This document shows, piece by piece, positions 16,150 through 24,056 of a DNA stretch of 64,000 bases (the first letter of the stretch is position 1; the number at the start of each line of letters is the position of its first letter). Made by a program: the position numbers and the translations under genes. Below the pieces are notes generated by a model, which ran no database searches, had not been told where the DNA came from, and saw only the letters and a list, made by a program, of their open reading frames with translations. The stretch comes from Ephemeroptericola cinctiostellae (lineage in GTDB: Bacteria > Pseudomonadota > Gammaproteobacteria > Burkholderiales > Burkholderiaceae): assembly GCF_003339525.1 (NCBI RefSeq), contig NZ_CP031124.1:2356001-2420000 (forward strand), written 5' to 3'.

Positions 16150-16172
16150 CCTGCAATTTTGCATCTCTATTT
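16150..16172 (+). terminator. Degenerate copy of the phage terminator hairpin
   Basis: CCTGCAATTTTGCA at 16,150-16,163 is identical to the core of the hairpins at 5,081 and 17,739, but the outer arms no longer pair. A T-rich run follows. It may only weakly terminate, letting the repressor transcript continue into the rexA-like gene. Confidence 0.4.
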
Positions 16173-16191
16173 TTTATTGTAAAGGTTTAAA

Positions 16192-17184
16192 ATGACGTCT
16201 TCATCAATACCCAAAACACTCTATTTCAAAAAAGCTACATTCTTTAAAGACAATGGGAAGTTAGTCTTGAGCTCAATGTTGTCTGCCGCAGCTAAAGAGT
16301 TTAAATTTGCTAAAGATAGACGGCAAAATAGTGATGAAAATGGTCGCTATAACAAAGTAATTCTTTGTTTCAATGATTCTGAAGGGGTTTTGTGTGGCGT
16401 GTTTGCGAGTTATGAAAAAGGTACTGCTATAGCCGCGATTGTTGAAAACGACACAGACACTGAAGTTACTATTAATCGTGTTGAAGTTCCCAAAAAAGGT
16501 GATAAGCGTCAAGAAGTTTTAGAGGGCATCTGTTTTTTTGGAGTATCAAAAAACGATGTTATCGTAATACCTTCCCGCACATTAAAGGCAAAAGACTTAG
16601 AGGCTCACTTGAATTGGTTGATTACTCAGGCCGAACAAATTACTGGTGAAAACAAACTCTATTTGGCGGAGCATATTACTAAAGACTTAAGCGACACCCT
16701 GAAAAAAACGCCTTTAACTTCAATTTCATTGGGTGATACCGCACTTAGTACAAATGTAGTTGCAGGTTCCACACCTATGGTGCAAGAACAGATTAAGCAA
16801 GTAGATCAAATAGTGATTAATGAAAAAAATGGTTGGCTTAAAGAATTTTTTTCAGGGTTAATCGGTGATAATTTTGAAAAATTAGGACTGTCTGAGGCAT
16901 TAAATGAGGAAGTTGCTGTTGCCTTAACTATTAAGTTCTCTTCAAAACGAACAATAAAACAAGATAAAGTTATATCAGGATTAGCAGTCGCTTTGCGCAA
17001 TGTTGACGACGAAGTAGAGCTTGGCTTGAAAGGCGGAGGCAGAATTAAAGGTGATGAGTTAAAACTCAAAAAAGCGACTACAATTAAAGGGCGTGATGGT
17101 ATACCTGAGCAGGAAAAAGCTTTTGAAGCCATTCGCAAATATTTTAAACATTTAATTGAGTCAGGAACAATTAAAGCAAAATGA
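16192..17184 (+). CDS. RexA-like superinfection exclusion protein (putative)
   Basis: This 330-residue soluble protein has no signal peptide. Its layout resembles lambda RexA: an N-terminal alpha/beta part with a 'K-x-x-x-LSSMLSAA' helix; a hairpin block VILCFNDSEGVLCGVFASYEKG; a RQEVLEGICFFGVSKNDVIVIPSRTLKAKDLEAHLNWLI segment like RexA's FPSFLFVEGDTIGFARTVFG...DLTDFL; and a C-terminal KLGLSEALNEEVAVALTIKFSSKRTIKQDKV...VELGLKGGG segment like RexA's ...DIVIKPKFKRDIKKVAKD...ISLRAKDEAG. It overlaps a four-helix membrane protein gene, sits in the lysogeny operon after the repressor, and starts after AAAGG. Homology is by eye and remote. Confidence 0.55.
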   Translation: MTSSSIPKTLYFKKATFFKDNGKLVLSSMLSAAAKEFKFAKDRRQNSDENGRYNKVILCFNDSEGVLCGVFASYEKGTAIAAIVENDTDTEVTINRVEVPKKGDKRQEVLEGICFFGVSKNDVIVIPSRTLKAKDLEAHLNWLITQAEQITGENKLYLAEHITKDLSDTLKKTPLTSISLGDTALSTNVVAGSTPMVQEQIKQVDQIVINEKNGWLKEFFSGLIGDNFEKLGLSEALNEEVAVALTIKFSSKRTIKQDKVISGLAVALRNVDDEVELGLKGGGRIKGDELKLKKATTIKGRDGIPEQEKAFEAIRKYFKHLIESGTIKAK

Positions 17185-17726
17185 ACCCATTTAAAAATGC
17201 CCCTCTAACTAATGCACAAAACATATTTTACGCAGCTATATTTGGCTGTGTATTTGGTGTGAGCGGATATTATTTAAATCGTTATTACCCAACAATTCAA
17301 GCGGAACTTTTAAAAACAGCTTGTGTTTTAATTGGTGTTGTTTGGGGCTTTGCAATCCATGTATATAATAAGTTGTTTGAATTAACGGATTTATCGGGGC
17401 TTTCAAGTCGACAGCACGAAAGTCTTGAGGATACTATCCATAGTCGCTTAAAGCATTTTTGGTTAAAAGCATTTTCAATTGGACTGTTAGGATTGGTTGC
17501 AATGTTCCCTTCAATTGCTAAAGAGGCTGACGGCGATAATTGTATTGTTGATTGTGTTTACAGCAGTCAGCAAGTTTATTTTTCTTACATTGCGTTTGGC
17601 ATTGCTTTTTTCATTTTAATGCGCTTACTAAAAGAGCAGGAAGAAATTCGAAGGGTATGTTCTACTATAAAACAAAATGAACGAGAAGAGGCTGAGCGTA
17701 AAGAGCGATTAGCTGAACTTAAATAA
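17181..17726 (+). CDS. RexB-like four-TM membrane protein (putative)
   Basis: This 181-residue protein has four transmembrane segments (about 12-32, 44-66, 93-113, 134-152) and a charged, probably coiled-coil cytoplasmic tail (KEQEEIRRVCSTIKQNEREEAERKERLAELK). Its ATG overlaps the stop of the RexA-like gene (ATGA), indicating coupled translation and a joint function. Lambda RexB is also a four-TM protein paired with RexA and acts as an ion channel. A strong terminator follows at 17,739. Similarity is in topology and context, not clear sequence identity. Confidence 0.55.
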   Translation: MNPFKNAPLTNAQNIFYAAIFGCVFGVSGYYLNRYYPTIQAELLKTACVLIGVVWGFAIHVYNKLFELTDLSGLSSRQHESLEDTIHSRLKHFWLKAFSIGLLGLVAMFPSIAKEADGDNCIVDCVYSSQQVYFSYIAFGIAFFILMRLLKEQEEIRRVCSTIKQNEREEAERKERLAELK

Positions 17727-17738
17727 AATTTCAATTGA

Positions 17739-17767
17739 AGACCTGCAAAATTGCAGGTCTTTTTTTT
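17739..17767 (+). terminator. Intrinsic terminator ending the lysogeny operon
   Basis: A perfect 10-bp stem with 2-base loop is followed by a T-run 13 bases after the RexB-like stop. All 29 bases equal those of the early-operon terminator at 5,109-5,081 (other strand). Confidence 0.9.
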
Positions 17768-17813
17768 CGTCTGTGCTCTATAAACTGAAGTCGTTAGTGA
17801 TGCATATTTCTAG

Positions 17814-17835
17814 GGCTTTAACATTGTTTAAAGCC
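17814..17835 (+). promoter_or_regulatory. Dyad upstream of the lysis operon
   Basis: GGCTTTAA and TTAAAGCC flank a 6-base spacer, about 30 bp before the holin start. It is in the right place for a Mor/C-type activator site controlling the rightward late operon. The role is inferred from position only. Confidence 0.4.
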
Positions 17836-17864
17836 TGTTTAATCAAAGTTTATAGGGGCATACC

Positions 17865-18221
17865 ATGCGCGATACATTATTCCACCGTACGATTTCTTTT
17901 TTAGTTTTGGCTGTATTTTTGTTGGGTGTGGCTTTACTGGCTGAGCCTCAATTGTTTGGTGTGACTGTTTATAAGTTGGGCTTGGTGTTTGCTTCAGCAT
18001 CCGCTGGCTATTGGATTGACCGTGTGACATTTCCGTACGCGCGTCCTGATAAGGTTGCTGAAGAGCATGTCGATTTTAGTGAGCCTATTCCTACTACTGA
18101 AGATGAGCACGAAGGTTTGATCGTTGGTGCTTCTTTGTACAGTCCGTTATACGGCCAAACGATGCTCCGACGCGCTGTCATCATGGCTGCTTGCATGATT
18201 TGTGTGGGTTTAGGGGCATAA
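17865..18221 (+). CDS. Putative holin (Phage_holin_8-like)
   Basis: This 118-residue membrane protein opens the lysis cassette. Two N-terminal transmembrane helices (about 10-28 and 33-52) are followed by DRVTFPYARPDKV, the 'VYKLGLVFASASAGYWIDRVTFPYARP' block I associate with the putative holins of BcepMu-like phages, and a third hydrophobic segment at the end (RRAVIMAACMICVGLG). AGGGGCATACC serves as ribosome site. A transglycosylase follows directly. Confidence 0.75.
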   Translation: MRDTLFHRTISFLVLAVFLLGVALLAEPQLFGVTVYKLGLVFASASAGYWIDRVTFPYARPDKVAEEHVDFSEPIPTTEDEHEGLIVGASLYSPLYGQTMLRRAVIMAACMICVGLGA

Positions 18222-18223
18222 CC

Positions 18224-19084
18224 ATGCGCACAGCCACTCATCTATTTGCTGAAGTACGCGCTGTGGTGCTGGCGTGTGCTTTGATGGCGGCGTTGAATTT
18301 TGCAGGATGTACACCAACACCTGTGGAGACCGCTACTGTCGCGCAGCCAACTTCGCAACCAGCCAATATCACGCCTGTTTCTGAATCTGTTGAGCCTGCT
18401 GAATCTGCATTGGTTAATGATGCTGTGGTGTTAAGCGCCGATGTATTGCCGACACAAGCCGTACAAGCCCAGCTCCCTGAAACACCTATTACAGCCGTTA
18501 CGCCTGAAGTGACGGAGTCACTTGTTGCGAAGTCTGCGAACGAACCTCACCCACGCGCAGGTCCGTATAAGCATGTGCTGATCCAACAGTCGCGCAACGT
18601 GTGGGGGTTGGGTGCGCCTGTGGCTTCGTTTGCGGCACAAATTCACCAAGAGAGCCGATGGAACGCCACGGCACACAGCCCTGTTGGGGCTGTTGGGCTG
18701 ACTCAGTTCATGCCTGCGACAGCGCGCTGGATAGGTACGTATGATACGCAGCTTGCCCCAGTTGATGTGTACAACCCCCGCTGGGCAATGCGTGCATTGG
18801 CGGTGTATGACAAATTTCTATATGACAAGGTCGCAGGTATCAATCCCTGCGAGCGTTTGGCTTTTGCTATGTCCGCTTACAACGGCGGACTGGGCTGGGT
18901 GAATAAACGCAAAGCACGTTCAAGCACCCCCAACGTGTGTTTTGGGGAGACATGTGACATCAATCCTGGCATCACCGCATCGAATCAACGTGAAAACGCC
19001 AATTATCCAAAGTTAATCCTCAAGCAGTTTGAGCCGATGTATGTGCGTGCTGGTTGGGGTGTGGGGGCATGTCATGCTCGATAA
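18224..19084 (+). CDS. Lipoprotein lytic transglycosylase (phage endolysin)
   Basis: This 286-residue protein has an N-terminal lipoprotein signal with lipobox LNFAGC, a long Pro/Thr/Val-rich linker (about residues 25-105), and an SLT transglycosylase domain (about 110-250) with the catalytic Glu in QIHQESRWN, the SPVGAVGLTQFMPATA motif and AMSAYNGGLGWVNK. It cleaves peptidoglycan for lysis. I start at 18,224, three bases after the holin stop with the same AGGGGCATA ribosome site as the holin; the upstream in-frame start is unlikely. A lipid anchor on an endolysin is unusual. Confidence 0.85.
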   Translation: MRTATHLFAEVRAVVLACALMAALNFAGCTPTPVETATVAQPTSQPANITPVSESVEPAESALVNDAVVLSADVLPTQAVQAQLPETPITAVTPEVTESLVAKSANEPHPRAGPYKHVLIQQSRNVWGLGAPVASFAAQIHQESRWNATAHSPVGAVGLTQFMPATARWIGTYDTQLAPVDVYNPRWAMRALAVYDKFLYDKVAGINPCERLAFAMSAYNGGLGWVNKRKARSSTPNVCFGETCDINPGITASNQRENANYPKLILKQFEPMYVRAGWGVGACHAR

Positions 19085-19496
19085 CACAATCCGAACAAAA
19101 ATCATTGAGTATGCGCTCGGTTTTGCTCTTGTAGCCATCCCATTCACTTTTATGTGGGGTTACTTCACTGGTAAATCAGCGGGTATGAGTCATGCTGATT
19201 TAGCCACAGCACAAAACCAAACCGAGCTGGCGCAGTCTAATTTGCAAGCGGTTCAAGCCCAATCTACTCAATCAAACGCAGCAGGCGAACGGCTCGCCAC
19301 GACTGAACAAGCAGTCCAAGTGCGCACTCAGACACTGATTAAAGAGGTTTATAAAAATGAAAAAGTTCATCCAATTAGCAACGATTGCCGCATTGGCAGT
19401 GAGCGTGTGCGCCTGTGGAACGATGCGAACACCGCCCACAGCGCAGTTGACTCTCCATCCTCAATTACCGCCGAACGCAACGCTGCTGTGCCCTGA
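19071..19496 (+). CDS. Rz-like inner-membrane spanin
   Basis: This protein of about 141 residues has an N-terminal transmembrane anchor (EYALGFALVAIPFTFMWGYFTG) and a long periplasmic helix (ADLATAQNQTELAQSNLQAVQAQSTQ...), the i-spanin layout. It starts at 19,071 overlapping the transglycosylase end. The C-terminal half contains the Rz1-like gene in another frame, a classic arrangement. With Rz1 it should fuse inner and outer membranes at lysis. Confidence 0.8.
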   Translation, partial: VMLDNTIRTKIIEYALGFALVAIPFTFMWGYFTGKSAGMSHADLATAQNQTELAQSNLQAVQAQSTQSNAAGERLATTEQAVQVRTQTLIKEVYKNEKVHPISNDCRIGSERVRLWNDANTAHSAVDSPSSITAERNAAVP

Positions 19497-19623
19497 TTTG
19501 CCAATGGTTGCCGAAAGTGCAAGCATTGATGATTTGCTGGTGAACCACATTGAGGTGGCTGGTCTGTACCATGAGTGCCGCGCTCGACATCGGGCTTTGA
19601 TTGACAGTGTGAGTGCAAAGTGA
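19357..19623 (+). CDS. Rz1-like outer-membrane lipoprotein spanin
   Basis: This 88-residue protein has a lipoprotein signal (KKFIQLATIAALAVSVCAC; likely modified Cys20 with Ala at -1) and a Pro-containing short mature part (RTPPTAQLTLHPQLPPN). It starts within the Rz gene in a shifted frame and ends 127 bases beyond it. Overlap plus lipobox plus proline content identify an o-spanin. Confidence 0.82.
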   Translation: MKKFIQLATIAALAVSVCACGTMRTPPTAQLTLHPQLPPNATLLCPDLPMVAESASIDDLLVNHIEVAGLYHECRARHRALIDSVSAK

Positions 19624-19829
19624 CCACAGAAAAAATGTTAGAGCAGTCGGAGCAGTTGACCGATGCGGTGCGTGATGAAGCGGTGTATCTAGCACAACAA
19701 GCTTTACAAGGCGAAGGATCGGATGCGTGTGGAGATTGTGGCACGTTAATCCCTATGGCACGACGTAAAGCCATGCCAAATGCGACGCGATGCGTGTATT
19801 GCCAGCAAGTTTTTGAACGTTTTAAATAG
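19620..19829 (+). CDS. TraR/DksA-type C4 zinc finger protein
   Basis: This 69-residue protein has a Cys4 finger CGDCG...RCVYCQ preceded by a helix (RDEAVYLAQQAL), the short TraR/DksA form found on phages and plasmids that binds the RNA polymerase secondary channel. It starts at GTG 19,620 overlapping the Rz1 stop. It may tune host and phage promoters late in infection. Confidence 0.85.
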   Translation: MTTEKMLEQSEQLTDAVRDEAVYLAQQALQGEGSDACGDCGTLIPMARRKAMPNATRCVYCQQVFERFK

Positions 19830-19837
19830 GAATAATC

Positions 19838-20113
19838 ATGGACGATACCACCCAAATCATGCACATGCTCGGTCAAATATCGGGCAAGTTGGACGGCATG
19901 GAAAAAAATATGTCTGCCAACCATACGGCCGTCAATCAGCGACTCGATGAAATTCAAAAGTCGAATAATCAACGTTTCGATGCCCTCGAAAGCCGTGTAG
20001 AGCATGTTGAACAAGAGCAAAAATCGATGATTTGGAAAATCGCCAGTTGGTCAAGCCTTGGTGGTGCGCTGGTCGCTGGCGTGGTTCAACTTTTGCAAAA
20101 CTCGACCAAATAA
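19838..20113 (+). CDS. Small coiled-coil membrane protein (XhlA/hemolysin-like)
   Basis: This 91-residue protein has a long amphipathic coiled coil (ISGKLDGMEKNMSANHTAVNQRLDEIQKSNNQRFDALESRVEHVEQEQKS) followed by one C-terminal transmembrane helix (SSLGGALVAGVVQLL). This resembles XhlA-type lysis accessory proteins. It lies between the DksA-like and terminase genes. Function is inferred. Confidence 0.65.
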   Translation: MDDTTQIMHMLGQISGKLDGMEKNMSANHTAVNQRLDEIQKSNNQRFDALESRVEHVEQEQKSMIWKIASWSSLGGALVAGVVQLLQNSTK

Positions 20114-20114
20114 T

Positions 20115-20645
20115 ATGAGCAAAGCCGATAAAACACCTCAAAAGCCAGACCGTGCCGAAATGCGCACAAAGGTACGCGCTGGCTATGTACAAGGCACTGA
20201 CTTGACCATCGTTGCCGCTGGTCATGGTGTGCCGTACGCCACCGCTGTGTCGTGGAAACGCGCTGACAAAGAGCGTGGGGATGATTGGGACACCGCCCGA
20301 CGTGCACGACAAATGGCGGGTGCAGGTGCGCAGGAGATGTTTGGCCAAATTCTTGAAGAGGTGGGTGCGCAGTATATTTCCGCACTTGATTTGGTCAAAA
20401 AGGATGAAAAGATGTCCCCTGCAGTTCGTGGCGAGTTGTTGGTCAAGATGGTGGATGGTTTATCCAAAGCAGCCAAACTCGCAGGGCTGGTATCGCCCGA
20501 AGTCAATGAGTTGGCAACTGCGATGAAAGTGATTCGCCTACAAAACGAGTATATCGCAGAGCATCATCCTGAGATGCGTTTGCCGTTCGTCGACATGATG
20601 AGTGAGTTTGGTATTGAGTTGCCGCGTTTGCTTGGGGTACAGTGA
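20115..20645 (+). CDS. Terminase small subunit (DUF1804)
   Basis: This 176-residue protein (MSKADKTPQKPDRAEMRTKVRAGYVQGTDLTIVAAGHGVPYATAVSWKRADKERGDDWDTARRA...) has the HTH of DUF1804 small terminases, used to recognise phage DNA for packaging. The C-terminus (ATAMKVIRLQNEYIAEHHPE) is typical of the Mu-like family. It overlaps the large subunit start (TGATG). Confidence 0.85.
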   Translation: MSKADKTPQKPDRAEMRTKVRAGYVQGTDLTIVAAGHGVPYATAVSWKRADKERGDDWDTARRARQMAGAGAQEMFGQILEEVGAQYISALDLVKKDEKMSPAVRGELLVKMVDGLSKAAKLAGLVSPEVNELATAMKVIRLQNEYIAEHHPEMRLPFVDMMSEFGIELPRLLGVQ

Positions 20646-22300
20646 TGGCTCGTAAAAAATTATCAGGACGCTATGGATCAGAAGATTTCCTGCAAGAGCT
20701 CGAAGACTATACCAATGAGGTTCGTGACCTCATTGAGGAAGAGTGCCCATCGTTTGCGCCTGGTATAGATGCGAAACGCGCACGATCTGAACGCGCCTTG
20801 ATTGATTTTTATTACTTCGCAGAAACTTATTTCCCTCACTACATCCAGTCTAAACCATCCGAATTTCATAATTTCGCGTCAAAACGTATCTGCGAAATTG
20901 TCAGTTCTCCAAAAGGCTGTAAAGAACAATGGGCGGCACCTCGTGGTGAAGCAAAGTCAACTTTGGTCACGCAGATATTGCCGATTTGGCTGGTTGTGCG
21001 CGATTCTTATCTACTTAGCAACAAGAGTCCATACAAAATCATTCCGATTGTCATGGACAGCACCGAGCAAGCACAAACCATGCTCGCTTCTATCAAGGCT
21101 GAATTTGAGAGCAATCCTCGATTAAAAAGCGACTTCGCCAAGGTATGTGGTGCAGGTCGAGTGTGGAATGTAGGCGTGATTTTGACCGCCAACAATATCA
21201 AGATTCAAGCCTTTGGTTGTGGTAAAAAAATCCGTGGCTTACGTCACGGCGCACATCGCCCAAAATTGATTATTTTGGATGACATCGAGAATGATGAAAA
21301 CGTCCTTTCCAAAGAGCAGCGTGACAAAACCTACAAATACGTCACCAAGGCGGTAGTCAACCTGGGCCCACCTGATTTATCCGTACAGATTATCGCCATC
21401 AATACCATTTTGCATCACGACTCTGTTGCCAGTCGTTTGCAAAATAATCCCGCATGGAAATCCGTCCGTTTTAGCGCAATCATGCGCTGGCCTGACCGTA
21501 TGGATTTATGGGATGAGTGGGAAAAAATCTATCTCGCCGAAGGTGAAGATGCGGGGCGAGAATTTTATCTAAGTAACAAAAAATTAATGGACGCAGGCGC
21601 GAAACTCAGCTGGTCAGCCATGCGTACACTCATCGGATTGATGGAGTTACGCGCTGCTGACCACGAGGCGTTCAGCTGCGAGTATCAAAACGATCCTGAA
21701 AGTACGGAGTTTGCACCGTTTAGCAATATTCAATTTTGGGTGCAACCAAGTCGTGACTGGGTATTTTTTGGTTCACACGATCCATCGCTTGGCAAGAACA
21801 ATAAAAAGAGTGACCCATCGGCTTCACTTGTCGGAGGTTATGACCGTGAGTCAGGTAAGTTATGTGTAGTTGAAGCAAAGATCGCACGCATTAAACCACA
21901 TATTCAAATTGTCCAGCTAATTGCCTTGCAAGACGAATATCAATGCTTGACATGGGCTATGGAGACAATCCAATTTCAAGAATTCTTTGCTGACACATTG
22001 GTCGAAAAGAGCGCGCAACAACATCAACACGTACCAATTACACCAATTACACCTAAAACAGATAAGGATTTGAGGATACTAAGCATTCAACCCTACGTTG
22101 AAAAAGGCCAGATTTTATTTTCTCAAAATTTACTTACATTGCTTGAACAATTAAAACATTATCCAGAATCAGCACATGATGATGGACCTGATGCTTTGGA
22201 AATGCTCTGGAGCATCGCGCGACAAAATATGCGTGCATTGAAAGGTATTCGCACGGGTAGGATGCGTGCGAGTCGTAAAGATATTGATTATGGACACTAA
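20645..22300 (+). CDS. Terminase large subunit
   Basis: This 551-residue DNA packaging motor has an ATPase domain with Walker A-like APRGEAKST (about residue 99) and Walker B LIILDDIEND, then a nuclease domain beginning DPSLGKNNKKSDPSA and ending with HDDGPDALEML. The ATG at 20,645 overlaps the small-subunit stop. Length and motifs fit Mu-like TerL. Confidence 0.92.
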   Translation: MARKKLSGRYGSEDFLQELEDYTNEVRDLIEEECPSFAPGIDAKRARSERALIDFYYFAETYFPHYIQSKPSEFHNFASKRICEIVSSPKGCKEQWAAPRGEAKSTLVTQILPIWLVVRDSYLLSNKSPYKIIPIVMDSTEQAQTMLASIKAEFESNPRLKSDFAKVCGAGRVWNVGVILTANNIKIQAFGCGKKIRGLRHGAHRPKLIILDDIENDENVLSKEQRDKTYKYVTKAVVNLGPPDLSVQIIAINTILHHDSVASRLQNNPAWKSVRFSAIMRWPDRMDLWDEWEKIYLAEGEDAGREFYLSNKKLMDAGAKLSWSAMRTLIGLMELRAADHEAFSCEYQNDPESTEFAPFSNIQFWVQPSRDWVFFGSHDPSLGKNNKKSDPSASLVGGYDRESGKLCVVEAKIARIKPHIQIVQLIALQDEYQCLTWAMETIQFQEFFADTLVEKSAQQHQHVPITPITPKTDKDLRILSIQPYVEKGQILFSQNLLTLLEQLKHYPESAHDDGPDALEMLWSIARQNMRALKGIRTGRMRASRKDIDYGH

Positions 22301-22302
22301 AG

Positions 22303-22455
22303 ATGAATGACTTACTACAGTTTTTATTGCAAATATCTGGCATGTTTGATTTTATATTTTTCACAATCGTTATGGTTGCTACCCCTTTTTTACCAGTTAT
22401 TTTCTTTCTTGTTTTTTTAATACATTTGGCAAATAAATCGGATGGAGATGATTGA
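22303..22455 (+). CDS. 50-residue hydrophobic membrane protein between TerL and portal
   Basis: The frame MNDLLQFLLQISGMFDF... ends ...HLANKSDGDD, with a stop overlapping the portal ATG (TGATG). One or two hydrophobic helices (about 15-43) dominate. It starts two bases after the TerL stop, and its last codons supply the GGAG ribosome site of the portal gene. The composition differs from its neighbours (very AT-rich). No family recognised. Confidence 0.6.
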   Translation: MNDLLQFLLQISGMFDFIFFTIVMVATPFLPVIFFLVFLIHLANKSDGDD

Positions 22456-24056
22456 TGGCTGATAACAAATTTACAAAGCCAACCAAAGAAATGCTTGGTC
22501 AAGAAATCGCGTCAACTGGCAACGATTGGAGCTTTTTCAACAAACTATCGGCATTACCAAACCCTGACCCGATTTTACGCCGCATTGGTAAATCAGCTGA
22601 GGTGTACAACAGCATCATGGCCGATGGCCATGTCACTGGCGATGTGCGCTCGATTCGTGGCTCGTTTCGCTCGCACAGTTACCGTGTGCTTGCTGGTGAT
22701 GAGAGCGATTCACGAGCACAAGATGCGCGAGAGTTGTGTGAGTATTGGTTGGAGCACATCAAGCCAAATTCAGTGGCACAAGACTGGCTGGAGGTGATGT
22801 GGCAACAGTGCTCGGCTATTTTCACGGGATATAAAGTCCATGAGGTCGTTTGGAATTACCGTGAGGGCAAGCTACTGCCAGTGTTGGTCAAAGACCGTGC
22901 CAATAATCGTTTTCGATTCGACGTCAACGGTGATTTACTGCTTATAAAACCTGACAACCCACAGGGCGTAGCCGTCGAACCGTGGCAGTTTGTGGTGAGC
23001 CGTCACATGGCAACGTGTGACAATCCTTACGGCGAGGCTCTGCTGAGTCGTTGTTTTTGGCCGTGGACGTTCAAGACAGGTGGATTCAAATACTTCATGC
23101 AGTATTGTGAGAAGTTTGGTGTGCCAGTGCCGTTTGGGCAATACCCTCAAGGTGCATCACCAAAGGAAATCGACGCGTTTGAGGACTCTCTCGCGGGGTT
23201 CATTAACAACAGCTATATCCTCGCGCCCGACGGTTCAAAACTGGAGTTGCTCACGCCTACTGGCAGTGGCTCTACATTGCCGCAAGAATCACTCATCAAT
23301 CTATGTAACCGCGAAATGAGCAAGGCACTGACCAGTCAGGCAATGACGGCTGAGCTGCAAAATGTGGGTGCACGTGCTGCGAGCGAAACGGCCGCCGAGC
23401 GTCAGTTGTCGGTCAACGACGCTGACCGTGACATTGCCGCAGGCTCAATGAGTGAGATTTTTAAGTGGATTACTCTGTTTAACTTTGGCGATTCAGTTGC
23501 ACCGCCTGTGCTCGAATTTTACAAAGACAGCGCAGCGAGCAAAGAGCGCGCTGAGACTTATAAAATAGCGGCTGATATGGGTTTGCGTCCAAGTCGTCGC
23601 GCCATGCTTGAAGAGCTCAATATCCCTGATGCGGTGGATGATAATGATGCGATTTTACCCAGCGTTTCCACTTCCGCACCAAATATAACCGATAAAAACG
23701 CTGTTCAAACCCAGTTTAATCAAAGCTTAAACGACGATCTAACCTTTTCGCAGGCCGATAGCAAGACCATCGCTGCCGCCAAGGCTGAGCTTGACCTTGA
23801 AAATGCGGTGATTGATGCGGTCGATGCGCAGTTTGAAGCGGATGTGATCCAACCGTTTGCTGACATGCTTGATGAGTTTGCCGCAGCGGGCAAGACTTTG
23901 GCAGAGTTCCAAGAGAGTTTGGGGGCATTTTTGGGCGGTGTTGATACTGAAAACGTCCGTGTTTTAACTGAACAAGCATTGATTTTATCGGCGTTGAACG
24001 AGATGGTTGATCATACAGAGCAATTGGCCGCAGACGAGGTGCTCAATGCCAAATAA
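22455..24056 (+). CDS. Portal protein (DUF935, Mu gp29-like)
   Basis: This 533-residue protein has the DUF935 pattern: ILRRIGKSAEVYNSIMADGHVTGDVRSIRGSFRSHSYRVL, WLEVMWQQCSAIFTGYKVHEVVW, PWQFVVSRHMATCDNPYGEALLSRCFWPWTFKTGGFKYFMQYCEKFGVPVPFGQYP and AERQLSVNDADRDIAAG. It forms the DNA entry dodecamer of the head. Start 22,455 has GGAG 7 bases upstream. Confidence 0.92.
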   Translation: MADNKFTKPTKEMLGQEIASTGNDWSFFNKLSALPNPDPILRRIGKSAEVYNSIMADGHVTGDVRSIRGSFRSHSYRVLAGDESDSRAQDARELCEYWLEHIKPNSVAQDWLEVMWQQCSAIFTGYKVHEVVWNYREGKLLPVLVKDRANNRFRFDVNGDLLLIKPDNPQGVAVEPWQFVVSRHMATCDNPYGEALLSRCFWPWTFKTGGFKYFMQYCEKFGVPVPFGQYPQGASPKEIDAFEDSLAGFINNSYILAPDGSKLELLTPTGSGSTLPQESLINLCNREMSKALTSQAMTAELQNVGARAASETAAERQLSVNDADRDIAAGSMSEIFKWITLFNFGDSVAPPVLEFYKDSAASKERAETYKIAADMGLRPSRRAMLEELNIPDAVDDNDAILPSVSTSAPNITDKNAVQTQFNQSLNDDLTFSQADSKTIAAAKAELDLENAVIDAVDAQFEADVIQPFADMLDEFAAAGKTLAEFQESLGAFLGGVDTENVRVLTEQALILSALNEMVDHTEQLAADEVLNAK

